From Alloacidobacterium sp035547425 (GTDB lineage: Bacteria > Acidobacteriota > Terriglobia > Terriglobales > Acidobacteriaceae), in assembly GCA_035547425.1 (NCBI GenBank), contig DASZUU010000036.1:62001-126000 (forward strand): DNA of 64,000 bases, in the 5' to 3' direction. Of this stretch, positions 33,023 to 42,256 are shown piece after piece (the stretch's first letter is position 1; every line of letters starts with the position of its first letter). The notes under the pieces were generated by a model that saw nothing but the letters and a program-made list of their open reading frames with translations, searched no databases and was not told the DNA's origin. The position numbers were made by a program, and so were the translations under genes.

Positions 33023-34840
33023 ATGCCAGGAATTGTTGGGCTTATCACTAAGTTACCGCGGGAACGTGCTCACGCAGAACTTGTCAGTATGCTATCGGCG
33101 ATTCATCATGATTGCGCACATATTGCAGGTACGTGGGAAGACGAAAGCCTCGGGGTTTATGTTGCCTGGACAGCACGAAAAGGCTCGTTTGCGGAAAAAA
33201 TGCCTGTGAGCAATGAAAATGAGGACCTCGTTCTCGTTTACTCGGGAGAAGATTTTCCTGCGCCAGAGTTGGTGACGCAACTGAAAGAGCGAGGTCACTC
33301 TATTCGTAGTGGAAGAGCTGATTACCTTGTGCATCAAGCAGAAGAAGACCCCGAATTTATAAAAAAGCTAAATGGCAGGTTTCATGGGGTTCTCTCAAAC
33401 TTTGCGACTGGCGAGAGCACACTTTTTAATGATCGTTATGGAATGCACAGGATCTATTACCACGAGGCAGAGGAAGCGTTTTATTTTGCAGCAGAGGCTA
33501 AGGCTATCTTAAAAGTGAGGCCGGAACTTAGAACCACTGATCCGCAAGGGTTAGCAGAGTTCATCAGTTGCGGTTGCACGTTGGAAAATAGAACGATTTT
33601 TAAAGATGTGTATGTGCTTCCGCCAGCTTCGGCATGGACATTTCAACGCGGAACAATAAAACAAAAGAATGTTTATTTCCGAGCTTCTGAGTGGGAAGGC
33701 CAACCAGTTCTTGATGATGAGTCATATTATGCGCGTCTGCGTGAGGTGTTTTCACGTAACCTGCCCCGTTATTTCTCAGGCACTGAGCAGATAGGTGTTT
33801 CACTGACTGGCGGGCTTGACACCAGAATGATTATGTCGTGGCATAAAGCTCCTTCTGGATCACTTCCGTGTTATTCCTTCGGTGGAATGTTTCATGATTG
33901 CCAGGATGTAAATATAGCCAAGCGGGTAGCACATGCCTGCGGGCAAAAGCACCAGGTCATTCCGGTAGGAAAAGAATTCCTGGCACAATTTCCGCAACAT
34001 GCAGAACGCACAGTCTTTCTCACAGATGGTTGCGCAGAGGTGAAACAAACGCCTGATCTTTATGTGAACAAAATAGCTGCACAAATAGGGCCTGTACGCA
34101 TGAGCGGCAATTATGGCGGCGAGGTCCTCCGACGCGTACGCGCGTTCAAACCCGTCGATTTTCCTGGGCTATTTCACGCAGATATCAGTTCCCATTTACA
34201 GAAAGCCAAAGAGACGTATCACTCACTTATTCAGGGACACCCGCTGTCGTTTTCTGTATTTCGTCAAGCCCCATGGCATCACTACAGTTTACTTAGCCTT
34301 GAGCAAAGCCAGTTGTCGCTACGTTCACCTTATTTAGACAATGAATTTGTACAGACAGTGTTTCAGGCGCCGCCGTCTGCTCTTTCAAGTAACGATGTGT
34401 CATTGAGATTAATCAAGGATGGCAATAAATCGCTTCGGCGTATCAGGACAGACCGTGGGCTCGGGGGGAACCTTCCGGAATTTATTGCTATGGCGAAGCG
34501 TGCTTATCTCGAATTCACATTTAAAGCCGAGTATGCCTATGACTACGGCATGCCTCAATCGTTAGCCCGTATTGATCATGCACTATCCAGCCTACATATA
34601 GAGCGATTGTTTCTGGGAAGACATAAGTTCTATCACTTTCGCGTCTGGTATCGCGATGCTCTCGCAAACTATGTACGGGAGATGCTGCTTGATTCCAGGA
34701 GCCTTTCACGTCCCTACGTGCAAAGGAAAAATATGGAGGCTATGGTGAAAGGGCATCTTAAAGGAGATAGAAACTATACGGCTGCAATACATAAACTCCT
34801 GACGTTGGAGCACACCCACAGGCTATTTGTCGACGCATAA
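33023..34840 (+). CDS. Asparagine synthase-like amidotransferase without the glutaminase Cys
   Basis: A 605-residue protein with the two-domain layout of AsnB. The N-terminus reads MPGIVGLI, where class II glutaminases have MCGI; the Cys nucleophile is replaced by Pro. The PP-loop of the synthetase domain is GVSLTGGLDTRMIM, so ATP binding and adenylation should be possible. It is probably an ammonia- or amine-using ligase that amidates a carboxyl sugar, such as the uronic acid made by the Wbp-like set. That substrate is inferred. It is followed after 2 bp by the polymerase/ligase gene. Confidence 0.87.
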   Translation: MPGIVGLITKLPRERAHAELVSMLSAIHHDCAHIAGTWEDESLGVYVAWTARKGSFAEKMPVSNENEDLVLVYSGEDFPAPELVTQLKERGHSIRSGRADYLVHQAEEDPEFIKKLNGRFHGVLSNFATGESTLFNDRYGMHRIYYHEAEEAFYFAAEAKAILKVRPELRTTDPQGLAEFISCGCTLENRTIFKDVYVLPPASAWTFQRGTIKQKNVYFRASEWEGQPVLDDESYYARLREVFSRNLPRYFSGTEQIGVSLTGGLDTRMIMSWHKAPSGSLPCYSFGGMFHDCQDVNIAKRVAHACGQKHQVIPVGKEFLAQFPQHAERTVFLTDGCAEVKQTPDLYVNKIAAQIGPVRMSGNYGGEVLRRVRAFKPVDFPGLFHADISSHLQKAKETYHSLIQGHPLSFSVFRQAPWHHYSLLSLEQSQLSLRSPYLDNEFVQTVFQAPPSALSSNDVSLRLIKDGNKSLRRIRTDRGLGGNLPEFIAMAKRAYLEFTFKAEYAYDYGMPQSLARIDHALSSLHIERLFLGRHKFYHFRVWYRDALANYVREMLLDSRSLSRPYVQRKNMEAMVKGHLKGDRNYTAAIHKLLTLEHTHRLFVDA

Positions 34841-34842
34841 TA

Positions 34843-36261
34843 ATGAACCAACGACTCGCTACGATCGTTTATGTCGCCTTTATTGCTGGTCTGTTTTATA
34901 TGGATCGCGACACTAAAGTGCGGACATCGAAAGCATTATGGATTTCAGTACTGTGGCTGATGATTGTGGGTTCCCGCCCTATATCTACATGGTTTGATAT
35001 GGGCCCTACAATCTCGCAGGGTCCTGTTGGCACGGAGGGAAGTCCGCTGGATGCTGCGATATTTGCGATATTGATCGTTGCAGCTCTCGTCGCAATTGGA
35101 ATGAGATGGGAAAAAGTTGTCAGCTTTGTACGCGGGAATATTCCAATCGTACTGTATTTCATCTATGCCGGTCTAAGTATTGCGTGGTGCGATTATCCAG
35201 TTGTTGCTGCAAAACGATGGGTGAAGGCTGTAGCTGATTTCATAATGATTGTGATCGTGCTTACTGATCCGGAGCCGATCATTGCTATAAAACGGTACCT
35301 TGCTCGCGTAGGATATATCTTACTTCCGGTTTCAGTCTTATTTATTAAGTACTATCCTGATCTTGGGCGTGCTTACAATCCATGGACGTGGGAGCCCACT
35401 TACTGTGGAGTGACGACATTTAAGAATGAGCTAGGCATGATATGCCTGGTATGCGCGCTCGGAGCTCTATGGTTGTTTATGCGCGCTCTCGGCGATCGTA
35501 AGATGGATCATCGTATGTTGCATATGATTGCTACCGGCACAATTGTTTGCATGTCGGTTTGGCTCTTTATTACCGCAGATTCGATGACATCGTTTACCTG
35601 TTTTCTTATGGCAGGTACAGTGATCGTGATCACATCCAGGAAGGCGGTCGCTTCAAATTATAAAATCATCCATCTTCTGGTTTGGAGCTTTGTAGCGCTT
35701 TCGTTGTTCGCCTTGTTTGGCGATTCCGGAGGCGGGATGGTTCACAGTTTAGGAAGAAATCCTACACTAACAGGACGCACGGCCATTTGGCAGGCAGTAC
35801 TTTCCTTGCATACGAATCCGATCATTGGAACAGGATTTGAAAACTTCTGGTTGGGATCACGGATGGAACGCATTTGGGATATCACCGCTCAACATATCCA
35901 GGAAGCTCATGACGGTTATCTGGAAGTTTATTTAAACCTTGGTTTTGTTGGGATAGCGTTGTTGGCGTCGATGATTGTCTCTGGCTATCGAAATGTTTTT
36001 TCTGTGTATCGTCGTAATGCGGATGCCGGCAGGATTCGTCTGGCACTTTTTACTGCCGGGATCATTTATAGCGTAACCGAGGCCGGATTTCGCATGATGA
36101 GCCCCATCTGGATTGGCTTTTTATTTGCCATCACGTATGTTCCTCCCGGATTCGAGCAGCCTAAGAAAAATCGAAGTAGAAAAAAGCTTGATCGTCGAGT
36201 GACGCCGCTATCGAAAAACATAAAAAGTGAACGGCTGATCCCTGAGCTTGTAGAGCCATAA
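34843..36261 (+). CDS. O-antigen ligase/polymerase-family membrane protein
   Basis: A 472-residue polytopic membrane protein with about eleven to twelve hydrophobic segments. A large periplasmic loop contains NPTLTGRTAIWQAVL and HIQEAHDGYLEVYLNLGFVG, the signature of the Wzy_C/O-antigen ligase superfamily. In an exopolysaccharide locus with a Wzz-like protein and a flippase, the likely role is polymerisation of repeat units rather than ligation to lipid A. The C-terminus is highly basic (RSRKKLDRR) and cytoplasmic. Confidence 0.85.
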   Translation: MNQRLATIVYVAFIAGLFYMDRDTKVRTSKALWISVLWLMIVGSRPISTWFDMGPTISQGPVGTEGSPLDAAIFAILIVAALVAIGMRWEKVVSFVRGNIPIVLYFIYAGLSIAWCDYPVVAAKRWVKAVADFIMIVIVLTDPEPIIAIKRYLARVGYILLPVSVLFIKYYPDLGRAYNPWTWEPTYCGVTTFKNELGMICLVCALGALWLFMRALGDRKMDHRMLHMIATGTIVCMSVWLFITADSMTSFTCFLMAGTVIVITSRKAVASNYKIIHLLVWSFVALSLFALFGDSGGGMVHSLGRNPTLTGRTAIWQAVLSLHTNPIIGTGFENFWLGSRMERIWDITAQHIQEAHDGYLEVYLNLGFVGIALLASMIVSGYRNVFSVYRRNADAGRIRLALFTAGIIYSVTEAGFRMMSPIWIGFLFAITYVPPGFEQPKKNRSRKKLDRRVTPLSKNIKSERLIPELVEP

Positions 36262-36309
36262 CTACACGAGCAGAAATCTACGCATTATTCATAAATAAGC
36301 GAAAAGGTT

Positions 36310-37578
36310 ATGACACAAGCAAGCACTTCATCACATGCTCCTCATGAAGTAGCTATTATCGGAGCAGGTCCATATGGTCTTTCTCTGGCAGCGCATCTGC
36401 AAGCCGCAGGCATATCGTTTCGCATTTTCGGCGCGCCTATGAGTGCGTGGTCCGAGCAGATGCCAAAAGGAATGCACCTAAAATCAGAAGGCTTTGCATC
36501 ATCATTGTCAGATCCCAAAGCACAATTTACGCTGGCGAGCTATTGCCGACAGAATGGATTGCCTTATCAGGAAACCGGCTTACCTGTGCCGTTAGAGACG
36601 TTCGTTTCTTATGGCGTTGCTTTTCAGAAGAGATATATACCTAACCTTGAAAATAAGAAAGTGCTATCTGTACAGAAAGTACAGGAAGGATTTCGACTGC
36701 AACTGGATGATGGCACAACCATGCTGGCCCACAAAGTAGTTATGGCAGTTGGGATAAGTCAGTTCAAGCAGATTCCCAATGTATTTTCCGGACTTCCGGA
36801 GCAATTGATCACCCATAGCTCAGCGCACAATAATCTTGAGAAATTTAACGGGTTTCGTGTCGCAATAGTCGGTGGCGGTGCCTCGGCTCTTGATCTTGCT
36901 GCATTACTTCATGAAGCAGGAGCGCATGTGGATGTGATTGTCCGCAGCTCCGCCATTCGTTTTCATGATCCACCGCAACCTCGATCTTTGGTACAGAGAA
37001 TTATTAATCCTGTAACCGGGCTGGGTGTAGGTAGAAAGCTTTTCTTTTACACACATGCTCCGCTGTTATTTCGACTGCTTCCTCCTGAAATGAGAATCGA
37101 TCTTGTTCGTAAAACACTTGGACCGGCTCCAGGATGGTTTATTAAAGATCGTGTCGTCGGTAAAGTGGCGTTACATCTGAATACGTCCGTTACTCTTGCA
37201 ACTACCCGGAATGGTTATGTAAATCTTCAACTGACAGATGGAAAGGGAAATCGACAATGCCTGGAAGCAGATCACGTGATTGCTGCTACAGGCTATCGTA
37301 TCGACGTGCAGAAACTAAGCTTGCTTAGCCGCGATCTAGCGCAGAATATTTGCGTCACTGACAAGGCTCCGGCATTATCGAGCAACTTTGAATCCTCAGT
37401 CCCCGGGCTCTACTTCGTAGGAGTTGCTGCCGCAAATACGTTCGGCCCGCTTATGCGTTTTGCATATGGAGCTCGGTTTACGGCCAGACGTCTTTCCAAA
37501 CATCTTGCGAGTGCCGCGCGCCATCCATCGATCCAGTATCAAATTACCGGAGCCAAACCTGCATTTGAACGCAGCTAA
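36310..37578 (+). CDS. FAD/NAD(P)-binding oxidoreductase
   Basis: A 422-residue flavoprotein with two dinucleotide folds: VAIIGAGPYGLSLAAHL for FAD near the N-terminus and VAIVGGGASALDLAALL for NAD(P)H near residue 190. HVIAATGYRIDV and GLYFVGVAAANTFGP are the ATG-type and C-terminal FAD motifs. The arrangement resembles flavin monooxygenases and lysine/ornithine N-hydroxylase-like enzymes. In this setting it could oxidise an amino-sugar or lipid-linked intermediate; no substrate can be read. It lies 48 bp after the polymerase gene and 26 bp before an ATP-grasp gene. Confidence 0.85.
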   Translation: MTQASTSSHAPHEVAIIGAGPYGLSLAAHLQAAGISFRIFGAPMSAWSEQMPKGMHLKSEGFASSLSDPKAQFTLASYCRQNGLPYQETGLPVPLETFVSYGVAFQKRYIPNLENKKVLSVQKVQEGFRLQLDDGTTMLAHKVVMAVGISQFKQIPNVFSGLPEQLITHSSAHNNLEKFNGFRVAIVGGGASALDLAALLHEAGAHVDVIVRSSAIRFHDPPQPRSLVQRIINPVTGLGVGRKLFFYTHAPLLFRLLPPEMRIDLVRKTLGPAPGWFIKDRVVGKVALHLNTSVTLATTRNGYVNLQLTDGKGNRQCLEADHVIAATGYRIDVQKLSLLSRDLAQNICVTDKAPALSSNFESSVPGLYFVGVAAANTFGPLMRFAYGARFTARRLSKHLASAARHPSIQYQITGAKPAFERS

Positions 37579-37604
37579 GTTGTTTCTGCAAGCTCTGCAC
37601 GATA

Positions 37605-38918
37605 ATGAATAAAAGCAATTACGATCTGAGGGGGCCTTTTTCCAAAGCTCTCAGAATTTTATTAGTTGATACAAACCGTTGGCCGGTCACCGCGCGTCTG
37701 GCTATCAGGTTTTGTAGCCTGGGCTGTTCAGTTGCAGCAGTGTGTCCTATGCCGGGGCATCCAGTTGAAGCTGTACGCGGGATTCAGCAAGTATTTCCAT
37801 ACAGCGGAAGCTATCCCGTTCTGTCTTTAAAAAAAGCTATCCAAGAATTTAATCCGGATATTGTTGTTCCGTCATGTGATCGGAGTGTTCAGCACTTACA
37901 CGAACTGCATCATTTGTCGAAAAAGCAAGGCAAGGCTGGAGAAAAGTTCACGTCATTGATTGAATACTCACTTGGCCCAGCCGCGAGTTTCCAGCCTATT
38001 TCGTGTCGATATGAGTTGCTGTGTGCCGCTCGGAGCGAAGGTGTATTAGTTCCCGATACAGTTCGTATCGACACTTTCGAAGACTTGAATCAGCTGATGG
38101 ATGGATCATGGGTGATTAAGGCAGATGGTACATGGGGTGGGCGAGGTGTCAGAGTTGCTGACACATTGGACGATGCGAAGCGTTCTTTTCTTGAACTGAC
38201 CCAGGCCCCGGGAGTCGTCAGCCTGGCTAAATGCCTTGTGCTTAACCGCAATCGCAATTGGATATTACAGGATTGGAAGCGCCCGAGGCGCGCGGTAATT
38301 GCGCAGGCATTTATTTCCGGATCTCCGGCAAATTGTGCGGTTGTTTGCTGGGAAGGTAAATTGCTGGCTGGTGTTGCAGTCGAAGTCATCAGTACGCAGG
38401 ATGCCAAAGGTCCCGCCACGGTGGTTGAAATCGTTCCTGGAAGTGCAATGCTTGATGCTGCCGCCAAGATTGCTAAACATTTCCATCTCTCTGGTTTTTT
38501 TGGCCTGGACTTTATGATCGATAACACTACAGGCGCAACTTACCTTATCGAGATGAATCCACGCTGCACGCCGCCATGTCCTCTAAACCTGGATTATGAA
38601 CGCGATCTTGTTTCCGCTTTCGTGAGCCAGCTTACAGGTCAACGGCCAGCTTATAGCTGTGCAACGATTGAAGAAAATACGATTGCATATTTTCCGGCGG
38701 CTTTTACTGCACAATCTGCGTTTCCAGAGGAGCACGCAACGGGACCTATATATAAGGATGTCCCTCACGGAGAGCCGGAATTGATTCATCAGCTTCTTCA
38801 TCCCTGGTCGGAAAGAAGTGTAATCGGAAGATGGGTGGATATAATTCGACGCAATCGATTATGGAATACCAAGCAAGAAAGAAGGCCATTAAAAAGTATT
38901 CCAGCCGTAAAGATGTAA
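37605..38918 (+). CDS. ATP-grasp ligase
   Basis: A 437-residue enzyme with an N-terminal Rossmann-like part (ALRILLVDTNRWPVTARLA) and an ATP-grasp core: WVIKADGTWGGRGVRVA for nucleotide binding and TYLIEMNPRCTPPCPLNL with the metal-binding Glu/Asn pair. Such ligases join carboxylates to amines via acyl phosphates. It may attach an amino acid or similar group to a sugar in the polymer, or work with the FAD enzyme before it. The stop at 38918 is followed by 219 bp with a promoter candidate, so this may be the last gene of the first transcription block. Confidence 0.85.
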   Translation: MNKSNYDLRGPFSKALRILLVDTNRWPVTARLAIRFCSLGCSVAAVCPMPGHPVEAVRGIQQVFPYSGSYPVLSLKKAIQEFNPDIVVPSCDRSVQHLHELHHLSKKQGKAGEKFTSLIEYSLGPAASFQPISCRYELLCAARSEGVLVPDTVRIDTFEDLNQLMDGSWVIKADGTWGGRGVRVADTLDDAKRSFLELTQAPGVVSLAKCLVLNRNRNWILQDWKRPRRAVIAQAFISGSPANCAVVCWEGKLLAGVAVEVISTQDAKGPATVVEIVPGSAMLDAAAKIAKHFHLSGFFGLDFMIDNTTGATYLIEMNPRCTPPCPLNLDYERDLVSAFVSQLTGQRPAYSCATIEENTIAYFPAAFTAQSAFPEEHATGPIYKDVPHGEPELIHQLLHPWSERSVIGRWVDIIRRNRLWNTKQERRPLKSIPAVKM

Positions 38919-38973
38919 ATGTTATTCATTTGCAGACAGGCTTTGAATCTGCCTTCTTCTACAAAAATTAATA

Positions 38974-39003
38974 TTGTACGGAATTTAGAAGACCTAATAT
39001 ACT
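38974..39003 (+). promoter_or_regulatory. Candidate promoter for the beta-helix protein gene
   Basis: TTGTAC (38974-38979) and TATACT (38998-39003), 18 bp apart, form a good sigma-70-type promoter about 130 bp before the ATG at 39138. No other feature is seen in 38919-39137. Confidence 0.5.
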
Positions 39004-39137
39004 GAATTTATCGCCATAAGAATTGCCGACGATCTTTATCGCCGGATCGCTTACTCAATCACGGCTTCCTGGAACAAGGCCCGCTCCGTTCAAATAATGC
39101 ACAGGGTCGAGGAGGGGAGGGAGACGGATGAGGATTT

Positions 39138-41030
39138 ATGAAACACAGCACGACTGTAGTGCTTTTCTTGTTATTGGCTGTATTTTCAGTTTTCAGTGAA
39201 GCTCAGTCATGGTCACCCATTTTAAATAACAGTCAGGCAATCGCCTGGACTAATTCCGGGGTAGGTGGCATTCCCGCTCGTACTACAAATTGCGCCACTC
39301 TTACTTCCTCAGCCACAGTTTCGCAAATAAATTCAGCTCTGGCATCTTGTCCAAGCGGCCAGACAGTGTATTTATCTGCGGGCACGTATTCAATTACCGG
39401 AACAATTAATGTTCCTTCGAATGTGACGTTACGAGGCGCAGGCGCCGACTCTACTATCCTGAATGCCACGGGTTCGGGTGGGAATGTTATTAGCCTCGGT
39501 TCAGGGTACGTTTCTTATAATCCAATCAATATTGTCGGTGGAACAGGCGCAGGGTCTACCAGCATTACTTTGAGTAGTGCATCCGGAGTCTCAGTAGGCA
39601 TGTATCTTGTAATTGCTGAGACAAACAACTCCAGCTATGTAACTTCTTCAGGTAGCGAAGGAGAGTGCACCTGGTGCGATGGATGGACGAGTACAGGCAG
39701 CCTTGCTCGCGGGCAGATTGTTGCGGTAACCGGAGTAAGCGGGTCGACGGTTACAATTTCTCCGGGACTTTATGGCGGTTATACGAATTCACCTATAGCT
39801 GTACCTTTTAATATGTCAGCGAACCATGCCGGCGTAGAGAATCTTCAGGTGTATGCGAATAACACTGGCTACTCTTCAAATTTTGGGCTTTCTGCGTGCG
39901 CTTATTGCTGGGTGAAGGGCGTTGAGTCTAACTATACGGATGGGGATCACGTTGAGGTGTATTGGGGCTACCGTGATGAAATACGTGACAGTTATTTTTC
40001 CAATGCGTATCTTCATTCACCTGGACAACACGATTCCGACATTCAGATTGCTCTCAAGACGAGCGCATCCTTAATCGAGAATAATATTGTGGAGCGAACC
40101 CATCAGGCAATCATGCTGGAATGGGGAGCTGCCGGGAATGTCATTTCCTATAACTACACAATGGGTGAGTTCGATAACGGAGCTCCTAGTTTTGTTATTG
40201 GCGGTATTGATTTTCACGGCGCGCATCCACAATATAACTTGCTTGAAGGAAACGTTGTAACTGAGATTGAGCCGGATTCGATATGGGGATCTTCCAGTCA
40301 TACGACGGCTTATCGCAACTGGGTTGTGGGCACAAATCGCATCTGCAGTCCATCGAGCGGACGCGGCACTGTTAATTGTTCTGGATCCAATGGCGTATAT
40401 GGATATCAGGCAGCTCGCGCCATGCAGATATCTTATCTCTCAACTAAAAATAACTTTGTCGGAAATGTTGTAGGAAGCTCGCAAATGCAATCTCTTACAG
40501 CTTCCGGCACTCCTTTATCGCAGGTCGCCAGCGTTGAATATCCTGCTAGCAGAAGCTATGACTCAACTGCTTACGGTTGGTCTTTCGGTTACGGAGAAGT
40601 TAACGATGATGGTAGCGGAGATGGTTGCTCGGGAGGTAGTGCACCTTGCCACTTAGCCAAAACCTCTTCAACGGATTTACTTCACGGAAACTTCAACAGC
40701 ATAGGTGGATTGACCGGATGGCTGACAGGCCTTACACAGTCTTTGCCGGCATCCTTTTACCTTTCCAGCAAACCAACTTGGTGGGGATCTACGCCTTTCC
40801 CGGCAACAGGACCTGATGTTACTGGAGGTAAGGGGCCTGGTGGTCACAGCTATGGGAATCCGGCACAGGTATGTTACACGACTGTGATGGGAGGTACAGA
40901 CGGAGGAGCTGGTAGTCCATTGAAATTCAATGCAAGCAAATGCTATGGAGCAAGCACGAGTACTCCCAGCACACCTGCCGCGGCTCCGGCTGCACCGCAA
41001 AAACTGAGTGGAACGGTTATACCCAGGTAA
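39138..41030 (+). CDS. Secreted right-handed beta-helix protein (pectate-lyase-like)
   Basis: A 630-residue secreted protein. A signal peptide ends near SVFSEAQ. An N-terminal motif of pectate-lyase-like helices follows: QTVYLSAGTYSITGTINVPS then VTLRGAGADSTIL. Short repeated turns such as SASLIENNIVERTHQAIMLEWG, GNVISYNYTMG and YNLLEGNVVTE run through the middle. The C-terminus is rich in Ser, Thr, Pro and Ala. It may cut or modify the secreted polymer, or serve as a surface protein. It has its own promoter candidate and a strong terminator, so it seems to be a separate unit within the locus. Confidence 0.85.
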   Translation: MKHSTTVVLFLLLAVFSVFSEAQSWSPILNNSQAIAWTNSGVGGIPARTTNCATLTSSATVSQINSALASCPSGQTVYLSAGTYSITGTINVPSNVTLRGAGADSTILNATGSGGNVISLGSGYVSYNPINIVGGTGAGSTSITLSSASGVSVGMYLVIAETNNSSYVTSSGSEGECTWCDGWTSTGSLARGQIVAVTGVSGSTVTISPGLYGGYTNSPIAVPFNMSANHAGVENLQVYANNTGYSSNFGLSACAYCWVKGVESNYTDGDHVEVYWGYRDEIRDSYFSNAYLHSPGQHDSDIQIALKTSASLIENNIVERTHQAIMLEWGAAGNVISYNYTMGEFDNGAPSFVIGGIDFHGAHPQYNLLEGNVVTEIEPDSIWGSSSHTTAYRNWVVGTNRICSPSSGRGTVNCSGSNGVYGYQAARAMQISYLSTKNNFVGNVVGSSQMQSLTASGTPLSQVASVEYPASRSYDSTAYGWSFGYGEVNDDGSGDGCSGGSAPCHLAKTSSTDLLHGNFNSIGGLTGWLTGLTQSLPASFYLSSKPTWWGSTPFPATGPDVTGGKGPGGHSYGNPAQVCYTTVMGGTDGGAGSPLKFNASKCYGASTSTPSTPAAAPAAPQKLSGTVIPR

Positions 41031-41070
41031 TTAGCATTCATCGCTAGAGAACCTACAATCTACAACCTAC

Positions 41071-41103
41071 AACTGAAGAGGGGAAGTAACTCCCTCTTCA
41101 GTT
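41071..41103 (+). terminator. Rho-independent terminator after the beta-helix gene
   Basis: AACTGAAGAGGG (41071-41082) and CCCTCTTCAGTT (41092-41103) make a perfect 12-bp stem with a 9-nt loop, followed by TTCTTCAAATTTT. It would stop transcription from upstream unless antitermination by the NusG-like protein overrides it. Confidence 0.85.
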
Positions 41104-41134
41104 TTCTTCAAATTTTCCGTTATACTCTTAAAAA

Positions 41135-42256
41135 TTGAGCTGGAATCGACGAGAGGAAATATTTCTTCGCCATACTACGATCCTTTGTATAGGTGTTATC
41201 GTCGCAATTCTTATTGCAGGGTTATGGCCATTTCATGTGCCACGGAATAAAGTACAGTGGCTAAAAGATGGTGGAATCGAATTTGATCGTCGCGGAATCG
41301 TGATTAGTTCCCGTAGTTTTACTGCAGCGTCATCTGACGGGCCATGCAGTTTGGAAATTGTTTTGCGACCAAAAAATAAGAATATTGAAGGTACTATTCT
41401 CGCCTTTGACGACTCAGATGATCCGGACTATATTTTTGCGCTACGACAATTTGGTGACGCCCTCGCCATTCAGCGAAGAGATGTCGATTCTCATCTCATA
41501 ACTAGAAGGCTCTGGTGGCAGATTGCCGGCGTCTTTCAGGGTGGTTCGAAGACAGTTCTGACAATTACAAGCATGTCAGGAAAAACTGCTCTATACGTGA
41601 ATGGAATTCTTCTTCACACTTCTTCGAGATTTGCTCTCATTGACAATGATCTAACTGGAAAGCTGATTCTTGGAAATTCCGCCAGAGCCGATGGATGGTC
41701 CGGACAAGTTCTTGGGCTGGGTATTTATCATTCTGCACTCAGCGCCGCGCAGGTGCATGAGCATTCTTTGCTTTGGGCGTCAGGGAAGATGTCGGCGGCG
41801 ATGAATCAAGATGCAGTAGCCCTATATCTTTTCGATAAGAGCAGTGATGGAGTGATTGATGACACCATTGGTGTAAATTCTTTGGAAATTTCCTCCCATT
41901 ATCGTGTTGCTTGCCCTGCATTTCTAAAACCGATATGGAAGCAGTATCGCAGTAGATGGGATGGCTGGCGAACATGGAGCTATTGGTCCGATGTTCTGCT
42001 AAACATTATGGGCTTTGTTCCTTTAGGGTTCATATTGACAGCACATTTGTCGCGGCAGGGAACATCGATACGGTCTCGGATACTAGCCCTATTGTTAGGA
42101 GTAACACTTAGCGTGGTAATTGAAGTTACTCAATACTTCCTTCCTACTCGCAACTCCAGCATGACTGACCTATTAATGAATACGATTGGAACTGCTGTTG
42201 GCGTAATGTTGTTTAGAGGCAGCGTTCACATCGATTATTCCAGCCGGCAGTGCTGA
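41135..42256 (+). CDS. LamG-like domain fused to VanZ-family membrane domain
   Basis: A 373-residue protein starting with TTG. A membrane helix lies near residues 14-32 (ILCIGVIVAILIAGLWPF). Then comes an outward-facing concanavalin/LamG-like domain of about 200 residues (GPCSLEIVLRPK, LYVNGILLHTSSRF, LGLGIYHSALSAAQVHEH). The C-terminus has the VanZ motif: SDVLLNIMGFVPLGFIL and SVVIEVTQYFLPTRNSSMTDLLMNTIG. TATACT lies at 41121-41126, so close to the TTG that the mRNA may be nearly leaderless. The role may be sugar sensing or anchoring. It overlaps the next gene by 7 bp. Confidence 0.8.
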   Translation: MSWNRREEIFLRHTTILCIGVIVAILIAGLWPFHVPRNKVQWLKDGGIEFDRRGIVISSRSFTAASSDGPCSLEIVLRPKNKNIEGTILAFDDSDDPDYIFALRQFGDALAIQRRDVDSHLITRRLWWQIAGVFQGGSKTVLTITSMSGKTALYVNGILLHTSSRFALIDNDLTGKLILGNSARADGWSGQVLGLGIYHSALSAAQVHEHSLLWASGKMSAAMNQDAVALYLFDKSSDGVIDDTIGVNSLEISSHYRVACPAFLKPIWKQYRSRWDGWRTWSYWSDVLLNIMGFVPLGFILTAHLSRQGTSIRSRILALLLGVTLSVVIEVTQYFLPTRNSSMTDLLMNTIGTAVGVMLFRGSVHIDYSSRQC

